Shown here one piece after another: positions 11,301-23,100 of a DNA stretch of 64,000 nucleotides (the stretch's first letter is position 1; every line of letters begins with the position of its first letter). The notes below the pieces were generated by a model. It made no database searches and had not been told where the DNA came from. It was given only the letters and a program-made list of their open reading frames with translations. Made by a program: the position numbers and the translations under genes. Source of the stretch: Meandrina meandrites (lineage: Eukaryota; Cnidaria; Anthozoa; Scleractinia; Meandrinidae); NCBI GenBank assembly GCA_963693305.1, contig OY855911.1:30086939-30150938 (forward strand). The letters are read 5' to 3'.

Positions 11301-14300
11301 CAACGGAATGTAGATAAGATCAGAATTTAATTAAAGTGTTTACACAGGTGTTTTTGACTTTTTATTACCTTTGCCTTGACTTTCAAATAGACCTGCTAAA
11401 TTGTAATCTTGGTTCTGTTACACCTTTATTAATTATTACTAACAATAATTCAAGTTCTTTAGTGAGCTTGCTGTGCAAAAGTGAAATAATAATTTTGCTG
11501 CTTCATGCCTCACTGATTTTGCTTCAAAACTTTGGATGTTCAAAACTCCTTTTAAACATTGTTTTATTTTGTTCTACACATTTTTAACTTACTTTATTCA
11601 ACATTCATCACAATCTTGTCCAAAGGAGTTTTCTGTTTACGTACAAAGGCTCTAATGACAAAACAAAATGCGTGTGCATGTGGAAGGGGACGGGAGGGGG
11701 GGCAGCTGCTCCCCAGACCCCTCCCCTAGATTTTTTTTTCTTCTACCCTACCCCCTCCCCCGAGGATCGACCATGGCAACTTTTAGGCTGGGCTCCTAAA
11801 GTAATGGCTTGGGCTCCTAACTTTTGATGTTAGGAGCCCGAAGGGCTCCTTAGAAATTTTCTTAGGCAGCAGCCTTGCATATGTTTTAATGTACAGTCAT
11901 ATATTTTAATTTTTTAATGTATGCAAATTTATGTAATTTAGAACTCAGAACATTACATGAAAGACTGCACCATAAAAATTATTAATTTTATTATTATTAA
12001 TTATACATTTTTGGTTTGTTGTTAGTAATAAATGTGTCCTTTTTACTCTTGCTTTACAGCTTTGGTCCCATATCTTTTTCAAGAGCTTACATCAATTTTA
12101 AAAACAGAGATGATATAATAACATTTCGAGATCAATTTGATGGTTATTGTTTTGCAGACAATAGAGGTATGCTCAGTAATGAAAAAATTATGATGTTTTG
12201 CTCAATCTCATCAAAAATTAATTAGGAGGTGCAACTACCTAATGAATAGCCCGCTGGACTATGGATTGATTGATGTGAGGAGTGCGAGTTTCATCCCTGG
12301 CATCACTGCATTGTGTTCTTCAGCAAGGCACTTTATATAGAATGTTGGAGCCCCAGGCAGGGGGGTTCTTGGGATTCAAGTGACGGGGATGATAGAAGGA
12401 TTTTCTCTGGGTCTTGATTTTTGCTCCCATTCAATCATTCCTGTCACTTGAAATCCAGAGTATCCAGATGCTTAGTGGTAAAATTCGATAACTGTAGAGT
12501 AATCATTCAATGGATTACATAGCATCTCATTCAGGGAGAGTAGAAATACGCGTAGCTGCTTCATGCTATGGGAACTGGGATAAGCTCTAGTGGTGTGGGA
12601 CACTTTGGCTCAGTGCAGATGTAACCCTACCTTCTTCTTAGTTCCTTGCCCCCAGGTGGGGGATAGGGCTGGAAACCCTTCCTTAGTTGATGAATAATAT
12701 TGCTTATTATTTTTATAACATGATCACTGTTATACTGTCAGGTGTGGAATACCCAGCTGTTGTGGAGTATGCTCCTTATCAAGCAGTGCCCAAAAAGAAA
12801 GCCAAAAAGGATCCTAAAATTGGAAGCATTCTTGAAGGTGTGTAAGTGCTTATTGACTAAGCCTGTATCTGAAAACCCTTGAAATGCTTCACAGCGATTT
12901 TGTGTTATAACTTTTTGGTAAAATTTGATAATTTTGAATTTTTTGTTTATGTCTGTGTGTTAACAGAAAGCAGTGCTTCTTTAGTGTGTGAGTCATTTTT
13001 CTGTTGCCATGTTTTATAAGTCATCGTCTCTTAGTGTTTATTTGACATGTGATTATTTGATTTCTTACACAAAGATTTTTTTAATGCTAGATCCAGACTA
13101 CCTGGCATTTATTGAATCTCTCAATAAAGCTGAAGAAGCACCACCAAGTATTGAGGCTCATTTAGAGGAGATTGAAGCAAAAAAATGTAAATACTTATCA
13201 ATCATTTTTATAGAAAATGCCTTTTCTAGAATGGATCTAATGTGTAGTTCCATAAATTATCCCACCCCCCCCCCCCCCCCCCCATGGAAGGGATTTTTCT
13301 TAATACCCCCATACATTTCCTTAATGTTTTTGGCCTTTGAGACCCCACCCTCAGGAATTTCCAATCCCTTCTGTGGGTGGAATATGGACATTTTCTGGAA
13401 CCACACAATAGAGGACAAAACTTTAACCCTCAGCGCAAGCTCATGTATGACCACCCATTAGATTTATTCCCTTATAGATTGCCGTATTCCAGATATTGAG
13501 AGGGGTCTCAGATCAAAACCCAAATCAGTCTGCTACGTACCTGACAAATTAATGGAAGAACGCCAACAGCTTGCTTCAGGGCTTACTTACTGACTGTCAT
13601 AAGCTTGTAGTAGCATGTGAGAAAGTCATACTGTGTAAATCGGCCCTATGAGTCCAAGATGCTACACTAATCTGTGTAGAGTTGCATCATCAGTTCAGAA
13701 TTAATTTCCAGGTTAGTTGAGATGTCCAACTCTCAAGTAGGTGAAGAGTAAATTCACATGTTTTCAGTACAGCAGAGAAGAACTTGAGTGACAGATTGTG
13801 CTTTCTGCAGTCTGTCAGTCATTGCTAGTAGTGTCAGTAATTTTGAGTTTCTCTTGTTCCAAGCTTCATCTGATTCAACAAAGATGAGCACACCATTACT
13901 GGAGTACTTGAAAATGAAAAGGAGTTCACGTGGCAGACCTGCGTCTGCTGTAAGTACCGACCACGAAAACATATCTAGAGTTAGTGACTGGCACAATCCA
14001 TTAATGGAATTGCAGAAGTGGCCTAAGCGTTCATGGCTTCAATTTTAATCCCACGCTCAATAGTTAGATGCCTTATTCAGAGATCCAGGGTTTGAAATGT
14101 GACTGTTCTCATGGCATTGTGTTCCTGAGCAAAATACTTTGACTTAGTGTCTCTCTCCACTGCACCTATGAGAATATCTGACAAAATGTTGGAGGGGGAG
14201 GGGGGGGGGGGGGGGGACTCTGTGAGGGACTGTCACATCCTGCGGAGTGGCAAAATTATAAATGTCTTTTAGTATATACTAAAACAGTGAAAAACCATTT

Positions 14301-17300
14301 TTGGCATGTGCTGATTGGCTACTCAAACTCTGGATATCCTTTGCTATTCACCTCCAAGCAACTTGTGTGCGAAACCTGTAAGAGTTGACAGGAATAAATG
14401 AGTTAAAAATAATCCTTTTTGGGTTATATTATCTCACTGTTTTAGTATATACTCTAACAGCCACTCACCTCAGTGTTTGTAGCTAGTGGTAGATATTTAC
14501 CTTGCTGCTTCAGCCACCTCCACTTCGGTGCCGGAATAGTTGTTAACTAGTCGTGTCATACTTTGGGTGTTTGGGTAACTTTGGCCCAGATACAGGCCAT
14601 ATTCTTATCTGCAGTACATCCTTGGTCCTACATGTTGGAAATAAGTGCTGATGAAACAAAATAAGTCCACCCTTGCTTTACTACATCCATTTTAACTACC
14701 TTCCTTCAGCCATTTTCTTGATATAGGCATGACCGGCATTTCCATCTTTTTTTCCTGATCACAGCGTGGCACTCCAGAGAAGAAAAGAAGGCCAGAAAGA
14801 GAGGAACTCACAAAGGTACGCTTTTTCTTGCATTGTCTTCTTGTAAGCTGTTCATTGCCATACAGGTAGAGAAGATTACCCTTACAACAGTCCTCTAGTC
14901 TGTGAGCACTGCCTCTGCAGTACTGTCACATCCTGCAGTCTCATCCTGTCCTACCTTATCATTCAAGTTTGTGTTGAAAATTTCCATTGTCAATCGACTG
15001 TTTTAGTATCACTAGGAGAGACTAACACAGATCAGACAGTTCTTTTTTACCTTTTTACAATCTGCTGCGTTTTGTTCCATTTAGTCGCCAAAGAAATCTT
15101 CAAGTCTGTCTTCCAGCAAGGATTCAGGTGCTAAAAGTACAGCAAGCCAGGCTCCCAGGGAGGAAAAACCTAAAGACGAGTAAGATTATTGTATTTTTCA
15201 ATATTTTTACGAGCAGAGTGATTTCCAATTATTGAAGTTAAGGTGGCCGAACACAGTTTTTGCGCGCGCTCTGCAGTCTTCATTGCTGATGCGAGGCAGC
15301 GCGCGCACAATGATTACGAAGATGAAACATGGCGCCGATAAAGCGAAGATTTATTTGTTCTATGCCGTTCCTGCATGTGATATTATTATTTTTAAAATGA
15401 CACAATGTGTTATATGTTTTAGTCTTTTGTTTGTATGGAATGTCAGAAAAAGTTAACAAACAAAAAATCCAGTGATTTTGCCGGTTTTTGTCATTATCGT
15501 AAGAACCCACTTAAATGCAGCGCATGCGTAGTAGGTCAAAAAAATGTGATTGAATCAGTTTAGCAGCTTTCTTGGAAATGCGCACATTTCTCGAGAACCA
15601 CTCATTAGAATTTCATAAAATTTGGCAGGAAAATACTAAAGGAAACAAGAAAGTGAATTATTTAAAAAAAATTTAAATTTAACAGAGAAAATTGTAAATA
15701 ATTCAGTGAACCTTAAACAGAGGATAGCTGAAAATCTCTCTGTTAAAATATTATTAGAATAGTGTTAACATGCGAGCAATGTTACAAGTTTGTTACATGC
15801 TAGGGATGGAGAAAATCTAATGACTAAATTTTCTGCAAATATATAAAACCCGATTTTTATGGCGTGTTTATATTCAGTCATGTTACCATGGCAACAAAAT
15901 ACACGTCAACTAAAATATCAAAATACAGAAGTCTATCTTTTTATCTTATGTTATGCTAATTTTGGAGACCCAGGAATCAACGGTTTTGGAAAAATTGAAA
16001 ATGCAACACAGGTATCGAAAACTGTGTTCAGCCACCTTAATTCCCCCAACAAATAGGCCATTTCCGAGTTACCCTTTGCCTCTGTTTCAAAACAAGTCTA
16101 CATGAGAAACCACTCATATGAAAATGTGTTCCACCTTCACGTCCATTTTCATGTAAATCAGTCATTTTCATTTCAGTGGTTTCGCACATAGACTCGCTTT
16201 GAAACTGAGGCAAAGGGCAACTCAAAAATGGCCTATTCTTCAGTCAGACAGTCTGTCTGTCTGTCTGTCGGTCTGTCTGTCTGTTTGTCTGTCTGTGAGT
16301 CAACTTTAATTGATAGACGTCCTACTGTTTGATATCTACGTAATGAAAAGAGCCGTGAAAATATGCGCTAAATAAATATACAATTACAGTTATTTTTGTA
16401 ACATTGAATTGAAGCAGTTATTGCAAGTGATTTTTTTTTAATTTTAACCTCCAAGGAGAAAAGATTCAAAAGCCAAAGAAGACAGTCGCAGAAAGGATGA
16501 GCTGGACAAAAAAGGCAACAAAGACGCAAAGGTAGCTAAGGTGTAAAAAAATCTTGTTTGATTTGAGGAAGACCTTCCACTGTACCACAGACAAAACGAT
16601 CACGTGTGTATTTCTTGCATTTCAGGCAGCTCCAACTTCAAAAGACAAATCGGATTCAAAATTTTCACCGAAAGGAAAGGAAGAAAAGGTTGGTGATAGC
16701 TATTTTTTTGCCATATTTTTTCTTGTTGTGCTTGTGATAATATCGTGACTTTTCGTTCGTCCTTTATTGTCGTTATTTCCTTAGGGCCGACCTGATTCGG
16801 GAAGATTCGGAAGGCGCCCCGACAGCCGACGCTCTGACGACCGACGTCCGGAAGACAGACGAAACACTAATCGGAGAGACCGAAGGGAAGCCTCGGATAG
16901 TGATCGAGGACGAGATGATCGCTACCGGAAGGACGGCGGGAGTGACACGAGTGGCCGACGGGACCGAAGACCCGACAGTCGACGGGATTCGCGACCACCT
17001 CGAGAACCCGAAAACAAGCCGAAAGACAGGGAACCCTTGCCGAAAGCTGCCGATTCTGACAAGGGCGTAAAGCACGGCAAAGAACAAGAAAAGGAACTCA
17101 CAAACGACGCGGTGAAGGAGAAAGAAAGGAAGGAGAAAGACGGCTCGGGGCCTGATGACAGTTCACCTCCAGGAGAGGAAGCCAGGGGAGCTTCGAAGGA
17201 GGAGAAAAGTCGAAGCGAAGAAGACGCGAATAAACAGCGGCGATTGCGAAACAAGGTAAATAGACGAAAATATGCGACTACGTTAGTCTCTTTCAAAACC

Positions 17301-17723
17301 TACGTCTGAAAAGTGCTGTGTAAAAATGTGTTAATGTATAAACATAAAATCACCGAAATCGTCAGAAGTCTTGAGAGGCGCCGTTTTCCAGACCTTAAAG
17401 GAAGCATGAAAAATGAAGTTGTTGTCAGCTGTAAGTTTACAATTTTGTCCTGCAAAGAACTGACTTTTTTTTTAAAGGACTTCCAGTCATTATAGTGCGT
17501 TAGGGTGCACAGGTCTGAAAAATGGTCAGGGAAAATAGAATTGTTGAAGGTCAGGGAGAAGTCGGGGAATTTTATTTTGAGTCAGGGAAATTTTGAAGAA
17601 AAGTCAGGAAAAATTGAAATTATAACACCACACAAGTCAAGATTTTTTCCTACTTGGATTATCCATGTTGAGCATTTTGTTGTCTTGTTAATGTTCTTTG
17701 TAAGAGTAAATAAATTACCTGTT

Positions 17724-17773
<50 letters not shown>

Positions 17774-18465
17774 GGATCGTCCTGACCGAGCTATTTACCA
17801 GCCAAGATCAGTTTCACGGGGAAGCTCAAAATCAGACTCTCCAAAAGCAGCCGAAACTACAGGTATTTTTAAAGACCGTCCGATTGTACTGATTAAATGT
17901 TGTATTTGATTCATTCTTGAAAAAAAAAACACTCGTGTAAATAACCAGAAAATTGTGCATACGCGGGAACTCTGGTGTCACGTGAGCTTGTCATTGTAAG
18001 GAAACGCCATGTATGTTACTTGGCACGCGGATTACGGCAGCCATGGTAACGGGGTTGGGATTTTTGCGTTTATAATTTCGTTTTTGCAATACCCTACTCT
18101 AGAGTAGCGTACTTCTCATCAAAACTATAGCTCGTCTGTTTTGGTATCATTTATTTCTTGCAGAAAAAGATAGAAGCAAGGACTCGAAGAGCAAAGATAA
18201 ATATCGTGAATCGGAACGTGATACAAGAAAAAATCGTGATGAAAAAACGCGAGATCGATATCGTGACGATCGGAGAGAACGTGACAGAGAGCGTGACAGA
18301 GATCGAAGAAGTGACCGTGACAGGGATCGTGAACGGGAGCGCCCGCGAGAGAACACCCGTGACCGCGAACCAGAGAGTGAGAGAGGGCGGGACACTGAGA
18401 CCGCAAAGGAAGAACGAGAGGATAAGACCAGGGCTGAAAAAAACGATCAAGAAGACAACGTGTGA
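8349..18465 (+). CDS. UPF3: Regulator of nonsense transcripts 3 (UPF3), complete, 13 exons
   Basis: Coding exons: 8349-8420, 9228-9334, 12060-12166, 12742-12837, 13091-13186, 13864-13949, 14765-14815, 15085-15179, 16456-16531, 16626-16688, 16785-17255, 17775-17862 and 18164-18465 (TGA). Phases join throughout and give 569 residues. VVIRRLPPSLTEDQL begins the RRM-like UPF2-binding domain (about residues 25-135, with ARAYINF-type SRAYINFKNRDDI). Then come EEIEAK and a TPLLEYLKMK segment, followed by a long charged Lys/Glu/Arg linker. RNKDRPDRAIYQPRS at about 438-452, split by intron 11, matches the exon-junction-complex binding motif of UPF3A/B. Unlike vertebrate UPF3, about 115 residues follow that motif, much of it RD/RE/RS-rich. 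Family knowledge: UPF3 links UPF2 to the EJC in nonsense-mediated decay. Intron 2 has a GC donor; without it the frame fails. Confidence 0.95.
8919..9098. mobile_element. MITE, pogo/Tigger-like (CAGTGGAATCC ends)
   Basis: It starts CAGTGGAATCCTGATTTCTT after TA and ends AAGAAATTGGAATTCCACTG. The interior carries repeated 'agtttaagaaat' motifs. It lies in UPF3 intron 1. The right TA duplication is offset by two bases, so the exact end is uncertain. Confidence 0.6.
9452..11877. mobile_element. 2.4-kb inverted-terminal-repeat DNA transposon in UPF3 intron 2
   Basis: The left end CAAGGCTGCTGCCTAA is the exact complement of the right end TTAGGCAGCAGCCTTG. Both sides are flanked by CATAT (9447-9451 and 11878-11882), a likely target duplication. 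Subterminal GGAGCCC/GGGCTCC motifs occur at both ends. A 96-codon frame at 10287-10577 contains RRRRLRLNRGRLRKSPWSW, faintly like the N-terminal part of Harbinger-type transposase/nuclease proteins. The frame then stops and no catalytic core was found, so it is probably non-autonomous or decayed. Low-complexity G and C runs lie at 11690-11765. Confidence 0.6.
12228..12690 (+). repeat. Degenerate tRNA-headed SINE
   Basis: The head at about 12231-12300 resembles tRNA A and B boxes (AATAGCCCGCTGGACT, then GCGAGTTTCATCCCTGG). It is followed by a core containing CATTGTGTTCTTCAGCAAGGCAC. That core is shared with the copies at 14050-14200, 25306-25520 and 52437-52690. It lies in UPF3 intron 3. Boundaries are approximate. 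Confidence 0.5.
13242..13406. mobile_element. MITE of the TTCC-GGAAAATATCCATA family with internal poly-C
   Basis: The ends resemble those of the element at 23109-23303: TAGTTCCATAAATTATCCC on the left and AATATGGACATTTTCTGGAA on the right. Inside are a long C run (about 13265-13282) and CCATGGAAGGG. It lies in UPF3 intron 5. Confidence 0.5.
14050..14200 (+). repeat. Decayed SINE fragment
   Basis: It contains CAGAGATCCAGGGTTTGAAA, like a tRNA B box, and CATTGTGTTCCTGAGCAAAA, like the shared SINE core. A long G run follows at about 14190-14216. It lies in UPF3 intron 6. Confidence 0.4.
15238..16040. mobile_element. Non-autonomous transposon with TTAA target sites
   Basis: TTAA at 15238-15241 and 16037-16040 flanks complementary ends: GGTGGCCGAACACAGTTTTT on the left and AAAACTGTGTTCAGCCACC on the right. 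A TTAA duplication is typical of piggyBac-type elements. No transposase is visible. It lies in UPF3 intron 8. Confidence 0.65.
16052..16237. mobile_element. Foldback MITE with about 37-bp terminal inverted repeats
   Basis: The left end AATAGGCCATTTCCGAGTTA continues as CCCTTTGCCTCTGTTTC. The right end GAAACTGAGGCAAAGGGCAA continues to GGCCTATT, its complement with few mismatches. It abuts the TTAA element within UPF3 intron 8. Confidence 0.7.
16238..16300. repeat. (GTCT)n microsatellite
   Basis: Imperfect GTCT/GTCTGTCT tandem repeat directly after the foldback MITE in UPF3 intron 8. Confidence 0.85.
17726..17773. repeat. (TTTA)n microsatellite forming the tract before UPF3 exon 12
   Basis: About 11 TTTA units run straight into the TTTTTAG acceptor of the exon starting at 17775. 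The repeat occupies the place of the polypyrimidine tract. Confidence 0.85.
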
Positions 18466-18645
18466 ATGACAAGAACAAACTACAGGAAATACAAGTCAAG
18501 ACTGTAAAAAGTACAGCGATCAATCGATTTTCTTGATTGAAAGGCAAAATGTTTTTCCTCACTGCGAAAAGCTCTTAAAAAACAAGTGCAACTTTCAGTA
18601 CTACACAGGACACATTATTCGTTTATGTTCATTTAAAAAAGTTTA

Positions 18646-18651
18646 AATAAA
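18646..18651 (+). terminator. UPF3: Polyadenylation signal of UPF3
   Basis: AATAAA lies 181 bases after the UPF3 stop. The same segment, including the hexamer context, is repeated at about 31640-31655 in the duplicated 3' UTR fragment. Confidence 0.6.
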
Positions 18652-20182
18652 GCTATACATAATTCAGAGACAGGAAGTTGTGTTCTTGCCCAAAAGCAGT
18701 AAGTGCTATTTCTGCTATGTTTGTTGCTGCGATAAAACGCAAGTCCCCAAAGTGAAATTTAGCACTATATCTTGAAGATTTATACAATTTCTTACAATTA
18801 TAACTCAACTGTAGAACTTGTTATGTTTAGAGAGTTTTGACCGCTCCTTTTCATGTCCTATTTTACAATTTACCCGAAATCTTTTCAAAATACAATGAAA
18901 ACGCTTCTCGAAACGAACTATTCTCCGAACAAAAGCTCCTCCTGCTTCTATACAGTCTATAGCAAGAGAAAATAAGCTCTCTTGAAGAGAAAATAGGCCC
19001 CCAGGAAGGCTGTTTGGAAAAAAAAAATTTCTGAAGTGTATATCATGTTATTTGTCATTATTTCCCCACCTCTGGTGTTGGGTGATTAGTCCATATGAAC
19101 TGCAAGGAAGCTCTATTCGCCATTGTCTGCAGACCTTTGTCCGCCTATTACCCAGTCTCTCCTCGGCTCTTTTCATGCGCGACCTCAGGAGACGTTAGTT
19201 TGCCTGGAGGATGAACACTGCCATCCTCACCTGTCCTAACACTCAAAGCACGTGAACTTCACACGGCCGTAGTATCACTCTCGCTACAGAATCCAGACCT
19301 TTTGTTTGCACGTTCGCCAAAAACCACAACTGTCTCCCGGGGAACTGTCTTGTAGTCTAGCTTAGCGTTATGTTTCGCGTATTTTCTTCTCAAAACAAAA
19401 AGATTTTTAGTTGCTAATTGAAGAGTAGTAGCCTGCCAGACGAATTTTTGCCTGTTTATATTATAAAGACAAGAGTCAGGGTACCCTCGGAAAAGTCGAA
19501 AAAACATGGACTCCATGAAGAAAACGTTATCAGAGCTCCACTAAGCCTGCGTTGCAGACGAACTAAACCCTGGTATATTCCTATATATATGATATACCGG
19601 GGTTTAGTTCGTCTGCACCGCAGGCTACACTAAACAGTAATAGGACTCCAAGAAGCAAAGCCATGGGGCTCCGGGTTCAAGAGCGAAAATTTTTGCGCTC
19701 CTGCGCGGGATCCAGCCTTGGATCGTCACGCGACGCTTCTCTCATCTATTGGAGGCGTTGCGTGACGACCAAAAGGCTGAACAGAGTAGCTCGAAAAGAA
19801 TATACAGCACCATGTTTACATCTTTATGTTCGGGTTGCTATTATGTCGTTATGTTATGAAGTTCACACTGGTAACTTACACTGGTAACTTTCCTGTAAAG
19901 TGTTTTTCACGTTTTTTCGCACGGTGTTCAGTTCCAAAGATGACCTCGTATATGCCATAACGCAGTATCCTATGTTATATCGATAAAAATAAAGAATCTG
20001 GAACAGAAAGGATGAAAAGAAAATGAAAATAGGAATGCTTCGGGGTTAAGTTATCTTCGAAAAATTCACGTCAACTGCTTCCTACTTCCAACGTTGAAGG
20101 CCATAAATCCTCCTGGGATAACACAATGCACCATATTTGACGTATCTTACGGCGAAACCTGGGGCACGTTCTGTGGCTGAAC
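18652..20182. other. Intergenic region UPF3 to esterase A, including its promoter
   Basis: No gene is seen. The stretch 19637-20182 is repeated before esterase B at 33000-33911 and holds the presumed promoter and 5' UTR. No clear TATA box was found. The part before 19540 has no recognisable feature apart from UPF3 3' UTR. Confidence 0.5.
19544..19626. repeat. 83-bp near-perfect hairpin (foldback element)
   Basis: AGCCTGCGTTGCAGACGAAC is matched in inverse by GTTCGTCTGCACCGCAGGCT, with the arms meeting near TATATATATG. It lies in the intergenic DNA upstream of esterase A. Confidence 0.75.
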
Positions 20183-23100
20183 ATGGCGAACTGTTGTTTA
20201 ATTTTCAGTGCATTCCTCGCAATCTTGGTCGCCCTCATCTTTGGGTTGTACTTCAATCAAATTGTTCCCGAGGGAATGCCGGCCGATCAGCACATGAGTC
20301 TGCGACTGAGTGGTGTTTTCTTTCGAATATCTGAGTTTTTGGTAAGAGCACTGCATCAATAAGTTGAAGTTTTGAAAGCTAAAATCCGCGGTAAAATTAT
20401 GCAATAGATCGCCACGAGTGTCGCTGGAGCTCGGTGGTTAGAGATCATCCTATGATCCGACCGGTTTGCGGATAAGGGTCATGGTTACTTTACTTTACTT
20501 ACTTTAATCATTTTCTCAAAACATACATGCAAAAGCTGAGGGGAAGACCAAAAACAGGAACAAGTTCCCTTACAAATGGCCACCCAAAAAACCTAGAAAA
20601 ATTTAAATATAAATCTAATAATAATGATAAAAATGTTAAGTTAATTAAAATTAAGTTAATTTAGTATCTAATTGATGAAAATAAGCCTTACAAAGTCTTT
20701 TAAATTCAGAGAGGGACTTAGACTTTCTGACATGCACAGGTAAACAGTTCCAGGCTTTGACTGTTCTGTGGAAATAGGAGTATTTCAGCATGTTTGTTCT
20801 TGAATATTGAATTTTAAACGACTGCAGGTCAGCATGTCTGATCAGATCATATGCTGCAGTGTCTCTGGAATTAATAAACCTAGATAGGTTAATATTTAAG
20901 AGTCCATTTAAACACTTTTAAAAAAAGGTCAAGTCGAGTAGAATCGTTCTAGACTTAAGGGTGAGAAGATGGAGAGGTGGCTCTTGACAGAGCCTGGCGT
21001 ATCTAATCGAACAAAATTGAACGAAAATCCAATCGAACGATCGGTGTTCGATTGGGTTCGGCAAATCGAACAAAATCAAACATCTATTTTGCTGTGAGTT
21101 TGATTTTCGAACCAATCGAACAAAATCAAACTAACCCGATGCAATTTTTTTCGGACGGTATCTCTTGACACCGGAAACTAGTAAAACGCGTAGCGTATAG
21201 TCACTATCAGCCTTTATTTAATGGGAATAAAGAAAAATAACTTCATATACTGAATATAATTGTTGAAACAGAACAGAACAAAGTCAGTGTCAACGACTGA
21301 TACTCATGTACTCCCGGGTGTACTGTGGGTGTTGATAGGAAATGGCTTATATGATTATCTTTGATGTGATTGTAAACAGACAGAAAGACAGACAGAAAGA
21401 TTGGAGCCAATCTTCTTATAGATGAGAAACTCTTCTCCCACATCTTCACTGAACTTGGTAGCCTTTAACACTACATGAAATCTTGATACGTGCAGTGTTT
21501 TCCCGGGTCTCCTGGGATGTAGCTTCCTGACATTTTCGACAGTTTTACTGAAAGCCGGGTGAAAAGGGAAGGGGAAAGCTAGCAGTGATTCGACCTTAAG
21601 ACTGAATTTCTACAGACCATGTGCCTATCATGTGATGTGAATATTGTCCTATTGAACAAGGGTACGGTAATCGAACGTTCGATTGAGTTCGATTACTGAT
21701 CGTTTGATAATCGAACGTTCGATTGTACGTGTTCGATTGGCAAAATTTTATTGTGAGTTCAATTATGTTTGATTGAGTTTGGCAATCAAACGATTGGTGT
21801 TTGATGGGGTTCGATTACTGAACTGTTCAATTAGATACGCCGGGACAGAGTCATTCCATTCCGGTTAGCCTAAATAACGCGTCGGTTGATCTCAATAGCA
21901 CTCTGGTTAGCCAAAATAACACTCCGGTTAGCCTACAGTTAGATTAGAAAGCTTGTGGTTAGCCGTTATATTGTGATAAGGGATTTCTGCCTCATGGTTC
22001 ACATGACTCGCGAGTCATGTGAGCCATTCCAGTTAGCCTAAGTTAAATAGCTTGCACTTAGTTTAATAGATTGCAGTTAGCCTTTTTTTAGGGATTAGGG
22101 ATTTCTGAGAATTGGGAATAATTTTGCAACATTGGGTATTAAATATTTTGCAACAGAAAAAGTACAAAGATGTGGGGCCACTTAGAAAGGGGCGTGAACC
22201 AAGAGTAAAGGCAGGGCCAAATGAGGATGAGATGGATCGATGAATAAACTATATTTTAACACAGTTAAAAATAATACAATAATCCTTACATATTAATATT
22301 AAAATTCTGATCTGCTATAGTTGATGAGAGTTCAAACTCTTGCTCTCATTTTGGCCTGAAACTCTCATGCCCTCTCCTTGACTCTATTGCGCTCTCATCA
22401 ACTTTCAACATGCTCAAATTTTCCATGAAAGTCAATGAGAGATTTCTCATTATGCTTCACTCTTGATGGACTCTCAATGACTCATTCTCATTTGGCCCTT
22501 GTTGATGATAGTCCATGAGAGTTGACAAACTGATGAACACTCCCACGAGAGTCAACTCTCATTTTCGTTTGGCCTGGGTTTAAAAGGTACAGGAAGCGGG
22601 AATTTCAGACCCCCTCCCCCTTTCCCTCCACACATTTTTATTTCAACTATATTCCTTGTCTTTGTATCAGACTATGTGCATATTCTATATTAGACTAGGG
22701 AATCCTGCTTTTTGTCTTCTCTTCTCCTCAGCCTCCCATGAAGTTTCTGTGCCCTGTAATCCTATTACAGTATAGGATAGAGGATAGAGCAGTATAGGAT
22801 TTCGTATGGAAATGATTGGCATTCAAAAAATGTTGTAAAATATAAATATATTTATCCTTTTATATCTTTCTTCTTTATTATTGTTGTTGTGGTTCAAATA
22901 TTTCACCCTGGGTACAATCTAGTATTTTGTTCTGGTGTATGGTAATAATTATATGATAATGAATAAAACAAAAACATAGAAAAAAATGCCAAGTTATTAA
23001 CCAAAGGTAAAACTGTCAAACCAGTTTTGTCCTCCTGGTGTTCTTCAAGCATCTCAGAGTGCAATCACACCATAGTCTAGCGATTGTTGATCATTCACCA

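Noticed and set aside
12231..12300. Possible tRNA gene
   Set aside because: Only loose A and B boxes are visible, no cloverleaf can be completed, and the segment is followed by the SINE core shared by other copies.
16773..17296. Minus-strand open frames of 104 and 124 codons (Ser/Arg/Phe-rich)
   Set aside because: They are shadows of the Arg/Asp/Lys-rich UPF3 exon 11; composition follows from its codons and there is no family motif.
18125..18562. Minus-strand frames of 82-145 codons with SRSRSLSRS-like repeats
   Set aside because: Mirror of the RD/RE repeat exon of UPF3; the apparent RS domain is an artefact of reading the complement.
19637..19900. Repeat before esterases A and B considered as a dispersed transposon
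   Set aside because: It continues without a break into exon 1 in both copies, so it belongs to the segmental duplication.
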